From Thioalkalivibrio sp. ALJ16 (lineage in GTDB: Bacteria > Pseudomonadota > Gammaproteobacteria > Ectothiorhodospirales > Ectothiorhodospiraceae), in contig NZ_KB898044.1 of the NCBI RefSeq assembly GCF_000377345.1, forward strand, positions 1 to 64,000: 64,000 nt of DNA. Direction: 5' to 3'. Position numbers and translations under genes: made by a program. The stretch's first letter is position 1; each line of letters starts with the position of its first letter. Positions 23,536-33,129 of the stretch are shown here, in pieces. The notes below the pieces were generated by a model. The model was not told where the DNA came from and made no database searches. It saw nothing but the letters and a program-made list of their open reading frames with translations.

Positions 23536-24878
23536 GCCGGAAGCCCCCGTACCGCGCGGGCAAAGTCGTCGCCACGTGCCTGGTAGTTGGCGTACAGGTC
23601 GAGGCTGGCGCAGCCCGGCGACAGCAGCACGGTGTCGCCGGGCTCGGCCCAGGCCGCTGCCTGCGCCACCGCGGCATCCATATCCTCCACCCGCTGCACC
23701 GGGACCACCGAGGCCAGGGCGCGGGCGATCAGCGGCGCATCCTCGCCGAGGAGGACGACACCGCGCACCTTGCCGGGGACATAGTCGGCCAGCGGCGAGA
23801 AGTCCTGGCCCTTGCCCTGCCCGCCAGCGATCAGCACCAGCGGCCCCGGCGTTCCGCGCAGGGCGGCCAGGGTCGCGCCGACATTGGTGCCCTTGGAGTC
23901 GTTGATGTAGTCGACGCCAGCGATCGCAGCGATCCACTGGGAGCGATGCGGAAGCCCGGCGAAATCAGCGAGTGCGGCAAGCGCGCGGGTGCGCGCATCC
24001 CGGTCCTCCAGCCAGGGCCAGGCCAGCGCCAGTGCGGCAAGCGCATTGGCCCAGTTGTGCTGTCCGCGCAGGCGCAAGCGGGCGGTGGGCAGCAGATGTT
24101 CCTCGCCACGGACCAGGTCCGGCTCGGCCGCGCCCGGGGCCACGCCGAAGTCGGTCGCCGCCCACGGGGCATCCAGTCCGAACGAGACCACGCGCAGCCC
24201 GGCCGGCAGCGGGAGCGTGCGCAGCCAGGCGTCATCACGGTTCAGGACACCACGCTCGGCGCGCTCCAGGATCCGCGCCTTGGCACGGACATAGGCCTCC
24301 AGATCCGCATAGCGATCGAGGTGATCCGGCGAGATATTCAGGATGGCGGCAGCCGCCGGCGCCAGTACGGCGCTGCGTTCGAGCTGGAAGCTGGACAGCT
24401 CCAGCACGTACAGCTGCGGAGCCTGCTCCAGCAGGTCCAGCGCGGGGGTACCGAAGTTGCCCCCCACCGCCACCTGCCAGCCGGCGGCGCCCAGCAACTC
24501 GGCGACCAGCGCGGTCACCGTGCTCTTGCCATTGGAACCGGTAACCGCGATCACCGGCGCGGAGGCAGCGGCGGCGAACAGGTCGATGTCACCGGTCAAC
24601 TGTGCCCCGGCGGCGTGCGCCCGCTGCAGCACCGGGTGCTCCAGGGCCACCCCGGGGGAGACGATCACGCGCGCGAAGGCGCCTGCGTCCAGGTCGTCGA
24701 GCGGGCCGGCCCAGGCTTCGGCCAGCCACGCGGCCGGCGCGCCCGGCTCCAGTGCCGGCGGGCGGGCGCGGGTATCAGTCACCGCGAACGACTGCCCCTG
24801 CGCATGCAGGTAGCGGGCAACCGACTGTCCGGTTGCCCCCAGGCCCACGATCAGGTTGTCGGCAGTGGCTCGGGTCAT
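23532..24878 (-). CDS. murD: UDP-N-acetylmuramoylalanine-D-glutamate ligase MurD
   Basis: Adds D-glutamate to UDP-MurNAc-L-Ala. The 448-aa protein begins MTRATADNLIVGLGATGQSV. It has P-loop GSNGKST at 114-120, the central LELSSFQLE block, NISPDHLDRY, the YINDSKGTN block and the C-terminal LSPGCASLDLYANYQARG motif typical of MurD. It lies 4 bp after mraY and overlaps ftsW. Confidence 0.97.
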   Translation of the reverse strand: MTRATADNLIVGLGATGQSVARYLHAQGQSFAVTDTRARPPALEPGAPAAWLAEAWAGPLDDLDAGAFARVIVSPGVALEHPVLQRAHAAGAQLTGDIDLFAAAASAPVIAVTGSNGKSTVTALVAELLGAAGWQVAVGGNFGTPALDLLEQAPQLYVLELSSFQLERSAVLAPAAAAILNISPDHLDRYADLEAYVRAKARILERAERGVLNRDDAWLRTLPLPAGLRVVSFGLDAPWAATDFGVAPGAAEPDLVRGEEHLLPTARLRLRGQHNWANALAALALAWPWLEDRDARTRALAALADFAGLPHRSQWIAAIAGVDYINDSKGTNVGATLAALRGTPGPLVLIAGGQGKGQDFSPLADYVPGKVRGVVLLGEDAPLIARALASVVPVQRVEDMDAAVAQAAAWAEPGDTVLLSPGCASLDLYANYQARGDDFARAVRGLPA

Positions 24879-24882
24879 GGCG

Positions 24883-25965
24883 TCAGCGCACCTTCAGGGT
24901 CGCGAGACCGATCAGTACGAACACCACGGTCAGGATCCAGAAGCGCACGATCACGCGCGGCTCCGGCCAGCCCTTGAGCTCGAAATGATGATGCAGCGGC
25001 GCCATACGGAAGATGCGACGTCCGGTCAGCTTGAACGACGCGACCTGCAGCATCACCGAGAGGGTCTCCAGCACGAAGATGCCACCCATAATCAGCAGGA
25101 CGATCTCCTGCCGGGTCAGGATCGCCAGCATACCCAGGGCCGCGCCAAGCGCGAGGGCCCCGACATCGCCCATGAAGACCTGGGCCGGGTAGGTGTTGAA
25201 CCACAGAAACCCGAGACCGGCACCGACCAGGGCCGCGGTAAAGATCACGACCTCGCCGACCCCGGGCACGGCCGGGATGCCGAGATACTCGGCGAACACC
25301 GCGTGGCCGGCGGCATAGGCGAACACGCCCAGCGCCCCCGCCACCAGCACCGCCGGCATGATCGCCAGTCCATCCAGCCCATCGGTCAGGTTTACCGCGT
25401 TGGAGGCGCCGACGACCACCAGCCAGACCAGCGGAATGAACAGCCAGCCCAGGCTGAACTGGAGATCCTTGAACACCGGCAGGTAGAACGTCGTCTCCAC
25501 CGGGCTCTGGGCGGTGTACATGATCACCCCGGCGGCAATCAGCGCGAACAGGGTCTGCCACAGAATCTTGGCGCGTGCCGAAAGCCCCTTGCTGTTGCCG
25601 TAGCGAAGCTTCAGGTAATCGTCCCAGCCGCCCACAGCCCCGAAGGCCAGCGTCGTCAGCAGGACGATCCAGACGAAGCGGTTGCTGAGGTCGCTCCACA
25701 GCAAGGTGGCCACCGCGACCGCAACCAGGATCAGGGCACCGCCCATGGTTGGCGTGCCGGCCTTGCTCAGATGCGATTCCGGCCCGTCGTCGCGGATCTG
25801 CTGACCCACCTTGCCAACGGTCAGGCGGCGGATCATCGCCGGACCGATCAGCAGTGCGATGGCCAGCGCCGTGACCACCCCGAGGATGGCGCGGACGGTC
25901 AGGTACTGGAAGACCGTGAAACCTGAATGGAACTGGCTCAGGTACTCAGTCAGCGCGTACAGCAT
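24883..25965 (-). CDS. mraY: Phospho-MurNAc-pentapeptide transferase MraY
   Basis: Integral membrane enzyme that makes lipid I from undecaprenyl phosphate and UDP-MurNAc-pentapeptide. At 360 aa with about ten helices it fits the family. The KAGTPTMGG loop, the first aspartate pair WDDYLKLR, the [10 protein letters not shown] motif and the [14 protein letters not shown]-terminal histidine block are all present. The start [11 protein letters not shown] matches other MraY proteins and overlaps the end of murF by 20 bp. Confidence 0.98.
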   Translation of the reverse strand: MLYALTEYLSQFHSGFTVFQYLTVRAILGVVTALAIALLIGPAMIRRLTVGKVGQQIRDDGPESHLSKAGTPTMGGALILVAVAVATLLWSDLSNRFVWIVLLTTLAFGAVGGWDDYLKLRYGNSKGLSARAKILWQTLFALIAAGVIMYTAQSPVETTFYLPVFKDLQFSLGWLFIPLVWLVVVGASNAVNLTDGLDGLAIMPAVLVAGALGVFAYAAGHAVFAEYLGIPAVPGVGEVVIFTAALVGAGLGFLWFNTYPAQVFMGDVGALALGAALGMLAILTRQEIVLLIMGGIFVLETLSVMLQVASFKLTGRRIFRMAPLHHHFELKGWPEPRVIVRFWILTVVFVLIGLATLKVR

Positions 25966-27316
25966 TCGCCACCTCCGGCGCCGCCGAGGCCAGATCCAGC
26001 CCCTCGATGATCTGTTCCATGTGCTGGCTGCGCGAGCCCTTCACCAGTACGGTCGTACCGGCCGCCAGCAACGGCTCCAGGCGTGCGCGCAACGCTTCAT
26101 GGTCGGCAAACCACTCGCCGCCTTCGCCAAAGGCATCGGCGCTGTCGCGCGCCGCTGCGCCCAGGGTGAGGCACTGGTCGATGCCCATCGCTCGGGCGAG
26201 TCGGCCGGTCTCCCGATGCAGCTCGCCGGCCTCGGCGCCGAGTTCCCCCATGGCCCCCAGGACCAGGATGCGGCGTCCGGGCATCGCGGCCAGCACTTCC
26301 AGCCCGGCGCGCAGGGAGTCCGGGTTGGCGTTGTAGCTGTCATCCCATACCCGCGCACCACTGGTGTGCCAGAACTCCTGCAGGCGTCCACGCACCGGCT
26401 TCCAGCGCACGAGGCCCTCGACAATCCGGTCGATTCCGATGCCGACCGCGTTCGCCGCCGCGGCGGCGGCGACGGCGTTGGCCGCGAGATGGCGCCCCGG
26501 GCCCACCAGACTCAGGTCGCGCCCGGCGCCGAGGATGGCCAGACGCAGCCGGTCCGGGGCCTGCCACATGCCCTCGACCTCGCCGCCACCCTCCAGCGAG
26601 AAGCGCTGGCAGTGGTGGTGTGCGTTCAGCGACAGCCAGTAGTCGGCAAACGGATCATCCAGGTTGACGACCGCGGTGCCGCCCTGCGCTGGCAGGCCCG
26701 AGTAGATCTCGGCCTTGGCGTGCGCGACGCCCTCGAGGCTGCCAAAGCCCTCCAGATGCGCCCGTCCGGCATTGGTAATCAGGGCCACCTGCGGCTCGAC
26801 CCAGCGCACCATACGACCGATCTCGCCGGCGTGGTTGGCGCCCAGCTCGATCACCGCGTAATCCACATCCAGCGGCATCGCCAGCAGCGTCAGCGGGGTG
26901 CCGATCTCGTTATTCAGGTTGCCCGCGGTGGCATGCACCGAACCCACCCCCTCGAGGATGCAACGCAGCATCTCCTTGGTCGTGGTCTTGCCATTGGAGC
27001 CGGTCAGCGCAATCACCCGCGCACGGCTGCGGCGCCGCCACTCGCGGCCCAGCCGCCCCAGGGCTTCGCGGGTATCGGGGACGATGACCTGTGGCAGCGA
27101 CGTATCCACCGCGCGCTCCACCAGCAGAACGGCCGCCGGCAGGTCTGCCGTCAGCTTGTCGTGGGCATCGAAATTGGGCCCGCGCAGGGCCACAAAAAGG
27201 GCCCCCGCCCGCGGTTCACGAGTGTCGGTAAACACCCCCGAAAAGGCTGCGTCCGGCGCGCCCTGCAGTCGGCCCTGAACCGCTGTCGCCAGTTCCTGGC
27301 TGGTCATCTGGATCAT
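25946..27316 (-). CDS. murF: UDP-MurNAc-tripeptide D-Ala-D-Ala ligase MurF
   Basis: Adds the D-Ala-D-Ala dipeptide made by the downstream ddl product. The 456-aa protein has an N-terminal UDP-MurNAc-binding domain ([16 protein letters not shown]), P-loop GSNGKTT at 106-112, the [10 protein letters not shown] block and the C-terminal [15 protein letters not shown] block. ATG 27316 overlaps the murE stop by 4 bp; an ATG at codon 4 is an alternative start. Confidence 0.97.
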   Translation of the reverse strand: MIQMTSQELATAVQGRLQGAPDAAFSGVFTDTREPRAGALFVALRGPNFDAHDKLTADLPAAVLLVERAVDTSLPQVIVPDTREALGRLGREWRRRSRARVIALTGSNGKTTTKEMLRCILEGVGSVHATAGNLNNEIGTPLTLLAMPLDVDYAVIELGANHAGEIGRMVRWVEPQVALITNAGRAHLEGFGSLEGVAHAKAEIYSGLPAQGGTAVVNLDDPFADYWLSLNAHHHCQRFSLEGGGEVEGMWQAPDRLRLAILGAGRDLSLVGPGRHLAANAVAAAAAANAVGIGIDRIVEGLVRWKPVRGRLQEFWHTSGARVWDDSYNANPDSLRAGLEVLAAMPGRRILVLGAMGELGAEAGELHRETGRLARAMGIDQCLTLGAAARDSADAFGEGGEWFADHEALRARLEPLLAAGTTVLVKGSRSQHMEQIIEGLDLASAAPEVANAVRAD

Positions 27317-28857
27317 GTTTCCCCCATGCCCTTCAGGGCGGCGGCCGTTTGCGCGCCCGCTGGCTGCAGCCCCACCCCGGCGCCAACCTGCTCGCGATCA
27401 CTGAACGGGTAGCGCACGCCGTGGATTTCCTGCGTGGTTTCGTGCCCCTTGCCGGCGATCAGCACCACATCGCCGGCGCCCGCCTCGGCCAGGGCGCTGG
27501 CAATCGCGGTGGCGCGATCGCCGATCTCGTGGCACTCCGCGGCGTCGGCACAGCCCGCGAGGATCTCGGCGCGAATCGCGGCAGGATCCTCCCCGCGCGG
27601 GTTGTCGTCGGTCACAAACACCACATCCGCCCCGCGGCACGCGGCCGCGCCCATCGCCGGGCGCTTGCCGCGATCACGCTCGCCGCCACAGCCGAACACC
27701 ACGCTCAGGCGGCCGCGGGTGTGCGCGCGCAGCGCCTTCAGCGCGGACGCCAGCGCCTCCGCGGTATGCGCGTAGTCGACCACCGCCAGGGCGCCGCTGG
27801 CCTGGGGAAAACGCTCCATACGCCCGGGCACGCCGCTCAGCTGTGCCATTGCCGCAACGGCGGCGTCGAGGTCGACGCCCAGCGTCCGCAGAGTGGCCAG
27901 CGTGGCCAGCAGGTTGGCGACCTGGAATCGCCCGAACAAGGGCGAATGCACGAGCCGGGACTGGTCACCGGTCTCGAGCACGAAGCGTAGGCCCGCGGGC
28001 GTGGCCTCGATGCCGTGCGCCCGCAGGTCGGCCTCGGGCCGGCCGTCGGCGCTGTAGGTCAGCGCGCGCACGCCGGGCGGCAGGTCCGCCAGCATCCGGC
28101 GTCCAAAGGGATCGTCGAGGTTCAGTACCGCGTCCTGCAGCCCCGGCCAGGCGAACAGCCGCGCCTTGGCGGCGGCATAGGCCTCGCGGGTGCCGTGGAA
28201 GTCGAGGTGATCGGAGCTCAGATGGGTCAGCACCGCCACCCGGATCGGGGCCCCGGCGAGGCGACCCTGCGCCAGCCCGTGCGAAGACGCCTCGAGAGTC
28301 ACCGCGCGACAGCCGGCGTCCGTGAGCGCGGCCAGATGACGCTGCAGGTCGATCACGCCGGGGGTGGTATGACCGGTATCCACCAGGTGCCCGGGACGGC
28401 CGACACCCAGGGTGCCCATCAGCCCGGTCGGGCGTCCCAGGTGCTCCAGGGCCAGCGCAATCAGGTGGGTCACCGAGGTCTTGCCATCGGTGCCGGTCAC
28501 CGCCACCACCGGGTCGGTGGCCGGCCAGGCGCCGTACAGGGCCTGCGCCATCTGCGGCAGGCGGTCGCGCAGGCCCGGCACGCGTACCTGCGGCACGGCC
28601 AGGGTCATCTCCGGGTTCGGCGCCTCGTCCCACAGGACGACGCCGGCGCCGCGCGCGGCCGCCTCGGCGGCGTGGGCAAGACCATGCCCCCGGGTCCCGG
28701 GCAGCGCGACGAACGCACAGCCGGGGCGCGCCTGGCGGCTGTCCTGGATCAAGTCGCTCACCGGCAGGCGCTCCAGACCGGCGGGGAGCAGCCCGGCCGG
28801 GAGGATCTCGCCCAGCAGCGGCGTGTTCGGCACACGGGTATCGCGGGCAGCCATCAT
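27313..28857 (-). CDS. murE: UDP-MurNAc-dipeptide:meso-DAP ligase MurE
   Basis: Adds meso-diaminopimelate to the stem peptide. The 514-aa protein has an N-terminal DSRQARPGCAFVALPG block and P-loop GTDGKTS at 122-128. The LEASSHGLAQGRL block and the DNPRGEDP motif are present; DNPR is the meso-DAP specificity signature, as expected for a Gram-negative wall. ATG 28857 overlaps the ftsI stop by 4 bp. Confidence 0.97.
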   Translation of the reverse strand: MMAARDTRVPNTPLLGEILPAGLLPAGLERLPVSDLIQDSRQARPGCAFVALPGTRGHGLAHAAEAAARGAGVVLWDEAPNPEMTLAVPQVRVPGLRDRLPQMAQALYGAWPATDPVVAVTGTDGKTSVTHLIALALEHLGRPTGLMGTLGVGRPGHLVDTGHTTPGVIDLQRHLAALTDAGCRAVTLEASSHGLAQGRLAGAPIRVAVLTHLSSDHLDFHGTREAYAAAKARLFAWPGLQDAVLNLDDPFGRRMLADLPPGVRALTYSADGRPEADLRAHGIEATPAGLRFVLETGDQSRLVHSPLFGRFQVANLLATLATLRTLGVDLDAAVAAMAQLSGVPGRMERFPQASGALAVVDYAHTAEALASALKALRAHTRGRLSVVFGCGGERDRGKRPAMGAAACRGADVVFVTDDNPRGEDPAAIRAEILAGCADAAECHEIGDRATAIASALAEAGAGDVVLIAGKGHETTQEIHGVRYPFSDREQVGAGVGLQPAGAQTAAALKGMGET

Positions 28858-30569
28858 GTCGCCCCCTCGCGTTCCGCGGCCAGGCGTACCGGGATCTCCG
28901 GCATCGCGTCGGGGCGCACGTTGAACATGCGCAGCGCGGAAGAGATCACGCGCTGGAATACCGGAGCCGCCACGGCGCCGCCGTAATACACGCCGGCGCC
29001 CGGCTCGTCGATGACGACGGCCATCACGAACCGCGGATCGGAGGCCGGCGCGAGGCCGACAAAGCTGGAAAAGTAGCGGTCTTCGGTATAGCCGCCGGCT
29101 CCGCTCTTGCGACTGGTCCCGGTCTTGCCGGCGACCCGGTAGCCGTCGATCGCGGCCTGGCGGGCGGTACCTTCGGTGCCGATCACGTGTTCCATCATCG
29201 CCAGCACCTGGCGGGCCGTCTGCGGCGCCATCACGCGCGCGGGCTCGCGCAGGTCGTCCGCGGTGCGCACCAGGCGCACCGGGATGCGTTCACCGGCATT
29301 GGCAAACGCAGTGTACGCGGCGGCCATCTGCAGAACGGACATCGACAGGCCGTAGCCATAACCGAGCGTGGCCTGCTCGACCTCGCGCCAGGTAGTGAAA
29401 TCACGCAGGCGACCGGTGGCCTCGCCGGGGAAATGCGTGCCCGGCGCCTGCCCGAAGCCGGCCTGATGCAGGGTTTGCCAGAAGCGGTCGGCCGGGGTGT
29501 CCAGAGCCAGCTGGGTCGCACCGACGTTGCTGGAGCGGGCGATCAGCGTGGTGAGGTCGATGGTCCCGTAGTCGCGCAGGTCGCGCACGGTCAGGCGGCC
29601 GACCCGCATGGTGCCCGGGCCGGTTTCCAGGGTGGCATTCGGATCCACCACCCCGGCATCGAGGGCAGCGGCCACGGTGAATGGCTTCATCACCGACCCC
29701 GGCTCCAGAGTATCGGTGACGGCCCGGTTGCGGGCCCGATCGGACCGGATCGCGCCGCGGTTGTTCGGGTTGAACCCAGGCTGGTTGACCAGCGCGAGGA
29801 CCTCCCCGCTACGCGCGTCCAGCAGAACTGCGGATCCACCGCGCGCGTTGTGCTCGGTCACCGCGGTCTTGAGTTCGCGGTAGGCCAGGTACTGCAGCCG
29901 CTGATCCAGGGTCAGGGCCAGCGTGTTGCCGTCCCGGGCCGGGCGGATGCTGGCGACATCGCGAATGGTGCGGCCATGGCGGTCGCGCAGCACACGCTTG
30001 GCCCCGGGGTGCCCCGAGAGCCAGTGATCGAAGGCCAGCTCGACGCCCTCCTGGCCCTGATCGTCGATATTGGTGTAGCCCAGCACGTGCGAGGTGGCCT
30101 CGCCATGCGGGTAATAGCGCCGGAATTCCCGATTCAGGCCAACCCCCTGCATGCGCAGGGCGGCCACCTGCTCGGCCTGGGCCGGCAGCATGTGGCGACG
30201 CAGGTAGATGAACTCGCGCCCGGCGCGGGCCTCGATGCGCTCGGCCAGCCAGTCGGGCTCGACCCCGAGGGCCGCCGCCAGCTCGTCCCAGCGTTCGCGC
30301 TGCCCCATCAGGTCCTGCGGATTGGCCCAGGCGGTCTGCACCGGCGCCGAAATCGCCAGCGGTTCGCCATGGCGATCGGTGATCATGCCGCGATGGGCGA
30401 ATTCGGTCAGGGTCCGCACCTGGCGCTGCTCGCCCTGCTGGGTCAGGAAGTCGCGCTCTAGTACCTGCAGGTCGATCGCGCGCAGCAGCAGCGCGGCGCT
30501 TGCGACCGCGAAGACTGCAATGACGACCTTCAGCCGTCCGCCGCTGATCTGCCGCTTCAGCGCGCCCAT
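28854..30569 (-). CDS. ftsI: Septal peptidoglycan transpeptidase FtsI (PBP3)
   Basis: Class B penicillin-binding protein that cross-links septal peptidoglycan with FtsW. The 571-aa protein has a short cytoplasmic tail, one transmembrane helix (about residues 13-33) and a pedestal domain starting at RGMITDRHGEPLA. The transpeptidase motifs are SxxK at 292-295 (S-V-M-K), SSN at 346-348 and KTGT at 482-485. It overlaps ftsL by 13 bp and murE by 4 bp. Confidence 0.98.
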   Translation of the reverse strand: MGALKRQISGGRLKVVIAVFAVASAALLLRAIDLQVLERDFLTQQGEQRQVRTLTEFAHRGMITDRHGEPLAISAPVQTAWANPQDLMGQRERWDELAAALGVEPDWLAERIEARAGREFIYLRRHMLPAQAEQVAALRMQGVGLNREFRRYYPHGEATSHVLGYTNIDDQGQEGVELAFDHWLSGHPGAKRVLRDRHGRTIRDVASIRPARDGNTLALTLDQRLQYLAYRELKTAVTEHNARGGSAVLLDARSGEVLALVNQPGFNPNNRGAIRSDRARNRAVTDTLEPGSVMKPFTVAAALDAGVVDPNATLETGPGTMRVGRLTVRDLRDYGTIDLTTLIARSSNVGATQLALDTPADRFWQTLHQAGFGQAPGTHFPGEATGRLRDFTTWREVEQATLGYGYGLSMSVLQMAAAYTAFANAGERIPVRLVRTADDLREPARVMAPQTARQVLAMMEHVIGTEGTARQAAIDGYRVAGKTGTSRKSGAGGYTEDRYFSSFVGLAPASDPRFVMAVVIDEPGAGVYYGGAVAAPVFQRVISSALRMFNVRPDAMPEIPVRLAAEREGAT

Positions 30570-30841
30570 GTGTCACCTCCGATCACGACGATCCGATCGG
30601 AGTCCGGGGGGATCATCCCCAGGTGCTCGCGCGCCTGTTCCTCCACCCGGCCCTGAGTGGCCCAGGTGGACTGCTCGATCTGCAGCTGAGTCCAGTCGAG
30701 GTTGAGGACGTCGCGCTGCGCCAGCGCCTGCTGCTGGTCAATGAAGGCCTGGCGCGCCTCGTGCTTGGCCGCCACCACGCCAATCGCGGAGGCGAACACG
30801 CCGGTCGCCAGTGCCACCGCCAGGAGCCCGCGCGCGACCAT
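30557..30841 (-). CDS. ftsL: Cell division protein FtsL
   Basis: Small bitopic divisome protein that pairs with FtsB/FtsQ and activates FtsWI. The 94-aa product has a transmembrane helix at about residues 4-25. A periplasmic heptad-type coiled coil follows (EARQAFIDQQQALAQRDVLN onward), ending in an ExxAREHLGMIPP block typical of FtsL. Identification rests on position between rsmH and ftsI plus topology, since FtsL sequences diverge strongly. Confidence 0.93.
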   Translation of the reverse strand: MVARGLLAVALATGVFASAIGVVAAKHEARQAFIDQQQALAQRDVLNLDWTQLQIEQSTWATQGRVEEQAREHLGMIPPDSDRIVVIGGDTWAR

Positions 30842-31776
30842 CAGAGCCGCTCCCCGATGCGCAGCACCGCGGAACGCGAACGCGGATTGCGGCGCTGTTC
30901 ATCGCGGTCGGCGTGAATCGGCTTGCCCACCGGGCGCAGCTTGCGCTCCGGTTCCTCCGGCATCACCGGCAGACCGCGCGGCAGACGCACGTCCGCAACC
31001 GGCTTGCGCAGGGCCTGCTTGACCATGCGGTCTTCCAGCGAGTGGAAGCTGATGACGACCAGACGCGCGCCCGGCGCCAGCACGTCGGGGATCGTGGCCA
31101 GCCACTGCTCCAGCTCGGCCAGTTCCTGGTTCACGAAGATGCGCAGGGCCTGAAAACTGCGAGTGGCCGGATGCTTGCCGGGTTCGCGCCGGGGGACGGC
31201 CCGGCTGACGAGCTCGGCCAGCTCCCCCGTACGCGTGATCGGGGCCTCGCGGCGCGCCTCCACAATCGCCCGCGCGATACGCCGCGAATGACGCTCCTCG
31301 CCATAGCGATAGATCACGTCGGCGATCTCGGTCTCGTCGGCACGGGCCAGCCAGTCCGCCGCGCTCTCGCCGCAGGTGGGGTCCATGCGCATGTCCAGCG
31401 GACCATCGTGCTGGAAGCTGAAACCGCGCTCGGGGGTGTCCAGCTGCGGGGAGGACACGCCCAGATCGAGGAATACCCCGTCCACCGGGCGGCCGGGAAA
31501 GCGGCGACACAGGGTGGCGGCCATGGTCGAAAAGGGTGCCGGCTCGAACGCAAAACGGGGGTCGTCGGCCAAGTCCGCAGCGGCTGCGGCGGCCTCCGGG
31601 TCGCGATCCATCGCCAGCAGGCGCCCCTCCGGACCCAGACGCTCGAGGATGGCGCGGCTGTGTCCACCGCGGCCGAAGGTGCCGTCGACGTACAACCCGT
31701 CAGCACGCACGGCCAGGCCCTCCAGCACCGCGTCGCGCAGCACCGGGATATGGGAGACGGCTTCCATGTCCGTCAC
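30841..31776 (-). CDS. rsmH: 16S rRNA m4C1402 methyltransferase RsmH
   Basis: SAM-dependent methyltransferase (formerly MraW) that modifies the ribosomal P-site region. The 311-aa protein shows HIPVLRDAVLEGL, the SAM-binding DGTFGRGGHS at 31-40, FLDLGVSSPQLDTPERGFSF and DGPLDMRMD. The C-terminal ISFHSLEDRMVK block is also present. GTG 31776 overlaps the mraZ stop as GTGA, in line with the other junctions of this operon; ATG 31767 (MEAVSHIPVL) is an equally plausible start. Confidence 0.96.
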   Translation of the reverse strand: MTDMEAVSHIPVLRDAVLEGLAVRADGLYVDGTFGRGGHSRAILERLGPEGRLLAMDRDPEAAAAAADLADDPRFAFEPAPFSTMAATLCRRFPGRPVDGVFLDLGVSSPQLDTPERGFSFQHDGPLDMRMDPTCGESAADWLARADETEIADVIYRYGEERHSRRIARAIVEARREAPITRTGELAELVSRAVPRREPGKHPATRSFQALRIFVNQELAELEQWLATIPDVLAPGARLVVISFHSLEDRMVKQALRKPVADVRLPRGLPVMPEEPERKLRPVGKPIHADRDEQRRNPRSRSAVLRIGERL

Positions 31777-32213
31777 AACGCGATGGACTCGAGCGCTTCG
31801 TCATCCACGTCACCCCCCAGCACCTGGGCACAGGTTTCTTCCCAGGTGGCTTCGTCCCAGATCTCGAACTTCTTGCCCTGGCCCAGCAGGACGACCCGCT
31901 TTTCCAGGCCGGCATACCGCCGCAGGGGCGTCGGCAGCAGCAAACGGCCACTGCCATCGAGTTCGCATTCGGTGGCGTGACCCACCAGCAGGCGCTGCAG
32001 GTTGCGCACCTTGGGATTCATGTTGGGGCGGGACATCAGGTTCTGCTCGATGCGCTCCCATTCCGGAAACGGGTAGAGGAGCAGGCAGCGGGATGGATCA
32101 ACGGTAATCACCAGCTGGCTGTTGCAGCTCATAGCGAGGTCGTCGCGATACCGCGCCGGCATGGCCAGGCGGCCCTTCGCATCCAGATTGAGCTGGCTGA
32201 CGCCTCGAAACAT
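31773..32213 (-). CDS. mraZ: Transcriptional regulator MraZ
   Basis: AbrB-like DNA-binding protein that autoregulates the dcw operon. The 146-aa protein contains the two tandem SpoVT/AbrB half-domains, seen as LDAKGRLAMPARYRDDL near residues 10-26 and LDGSGRLLLPTPLRRYAGLEK near 85-105. It is the first gene of the division and wall cluster. Its expected operator (TGGG repeats) lies directly upstream. Confidence 0.97.
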   Translation of the reverse strand: MFRGVSQLNLDAKGRLAMPARYRDDLAMSCNSQLVITVDPSRCLLLYPFPEWERIEQNLMSRPNMNPKVRNLQRLLVGHATECELDGSGRLLLPTPLRRYAGLEKRVVLLGQGKKFEIWDEATWEETCAQVLGGDVDDEALESIAL

Positions 32214-32231
32214 GATTGATAGCGGCGGTTA

Positions 32232-32255
32232 CCCACCTTTCCCCACTTTGCCCCA
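32232..32255 (-). promoter_or_regulatory. MraZ operator: three TGGG boxes at 10-bp spacing
   Basis: On the minus strand TGGG occurs at the complements of 32232-32235, 32242-32245 and 32252-32255, so the repeats fall on one helical face. Known MraZ sites are direct TGGG repeats with 5-6 bp spacers upstream of mraZ. Here they begin just downstream of the -10 of the putative mraZ promoter, overlapping the expected early transcribed region, which fits autorepression. Confidence 0.85.
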
Positions 32256-32264
32256 CTTTTCGAC

Positions 32265-32294
32265 ACTATAGGTACGGGCATCCTCCAGAGTCAA
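32265..32294 (-). promoter_or_regulatory. Putative sigma70 promoter of mraZ and the dcw operon
   Basis: TTGACT (complement of 32289-32294) and TATAGT (complement of 32265-32270) are separated by 18 bp on the minus strand. The -35 matches the consensus at 5 of 6 and the -10 at 5 of 6 positions. The predicted transcription start falls just before the first MraZ box. No other equally good promoter is seen between rnpB and mraZ. Confidence 0.7.
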
Positions 32295-32388
32295 GAAAAT
32301 CGACCCCGAAAAACAAAAAATAAGCGTTGAATCACAGAGACTTAGCGCGACCGACGCGAAGGCGCCGAACGAGCTGGAAGAAGGGTAT

Positions 32389-32408
32389 TAAAAGCCTCGC
32401 GTTGAGGC
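32389..32408 (-). terminator. Putative intrinsic terminator downstream of rnpB
   Basis: On the minus strand GCCTC-AACGC-GAGGC forms a 5-bp stem followed by TTTTAAT. It lies about 100 nt beyond the mature 3' end of RNase P RNA and upstream of the mraZ promoter, where a rnpB terminator is expected. The stem is short, so strength is uncertain. The remaining bases between 32295 and 32502 show no gene. Confidence 0.5.
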
Positions 32409-32501
32409 CCAAACTTCATGCATCACTTTACAAGTTTTCCGCAGACACAGCGGGACCGGCCCGAGCCGGCACGGCGGCGGGAGACTCGCAGGTGGGAAAA
32501 A

Positions 32502-32858
32502 GTGGGAGCCGGCCGTAAGCCGGGTTCTGTCGTGGACAGTCATTCATCTGGGACGTCCGTCACCGGACGCCTCGAGCAGCCTACCCGGGTGCGATGCGGG
32601 CCACACCATGCACCCCTATTTGGCCTTGCTCCGGACGGGGTTTACCCTGCCACGGACTGTTACCAGCCGTGCGGTGCGCTCTTACCGCACCATTTCACCC
32701 TTACCTGTGCCATCGGCGAACCGGGGCCATCGGCGGTGTATTTTCTGCGGCACTTTCCGTCGGCTCGCGCCGCCCAGGTGTTACCTGGCGTCCTGCCCTG
32801 CGGAGCCCGGACTTTCCTCCACACCCAAGGGTGCAGCGACTGCCTGGCCGACTCCCGC
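32502..32858 (-). ncRNA. rnpB: RNase P catalytic RNA
   Basis: Ribozyme that trims tRNA 5' leaders, here about 355 nt and of the type A bacterial form. The 5' CR-I/P4 block GAGGAAAGTCCGGGC is the complement of 32805-32819. The 3' partner AGAACCCGGCTTA is the complement of 32516-32528, and the two form P4. P1 pairs GGGAGTCGGCC at the 5' end (from 32856) with GGCCGGCTCCC at the 3' end (to 32504). The GGTAAGGGTGAAA and GGGTGCATGG-type internal blocks are also present. Position between rsmI and mraZ matches Pseudomonas. Ends are estimated from the P1 pairing. Confidence 0.96.
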
Positions 32859-32862
32859 GCTC

Positions 32863-32891
32863 CTTGTACGCCGCCCCGCCCGCGAACGCAA
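32863..32891 (-). promoter_or_regulatory. Putative promoter of rnpB
   Basis: TTGCGT (complement of 32886-32891) and TACAAG (complement of 32863-32868) lie 17 bp apart on the minus strand. The -10 ends 7 bp before the predicted 5' end of the RNA at about 32856. The spacing is ideal, the box matches moderate. The stretch 32892-33129 between it and rsmI contains no gene I can recognise. Confidence 0.55.
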
Positions 32892-33129
32892 GACGTGGCC
32901 AGGTCCTGACGAACAAGGGCCTGACCCGCCATCAGGCGCACGGATCAAGGTCAACAGCGATTCACAGGAAGGTTTGAAGATCGGAAGGAAATCAACTGGA
33001 CTCCAAACACCGTGATCCGGGCGATACGACAACAACCAGCCACCCTTCCCAACAATGATTTTCTTCCCATCTTCTACCCTTCCTGTCGACCGCTCTTGCC
33101 GTTGCCCTTTCGGTGGCTGAACAACAGGC

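Noticed and set aside
32418-33015. Several overlapping open frames in 32.4-33.0 kb
   Set aside because: They lie on RNase P RNA and its promoter region; the conserved RNA pairings explain the sequence.
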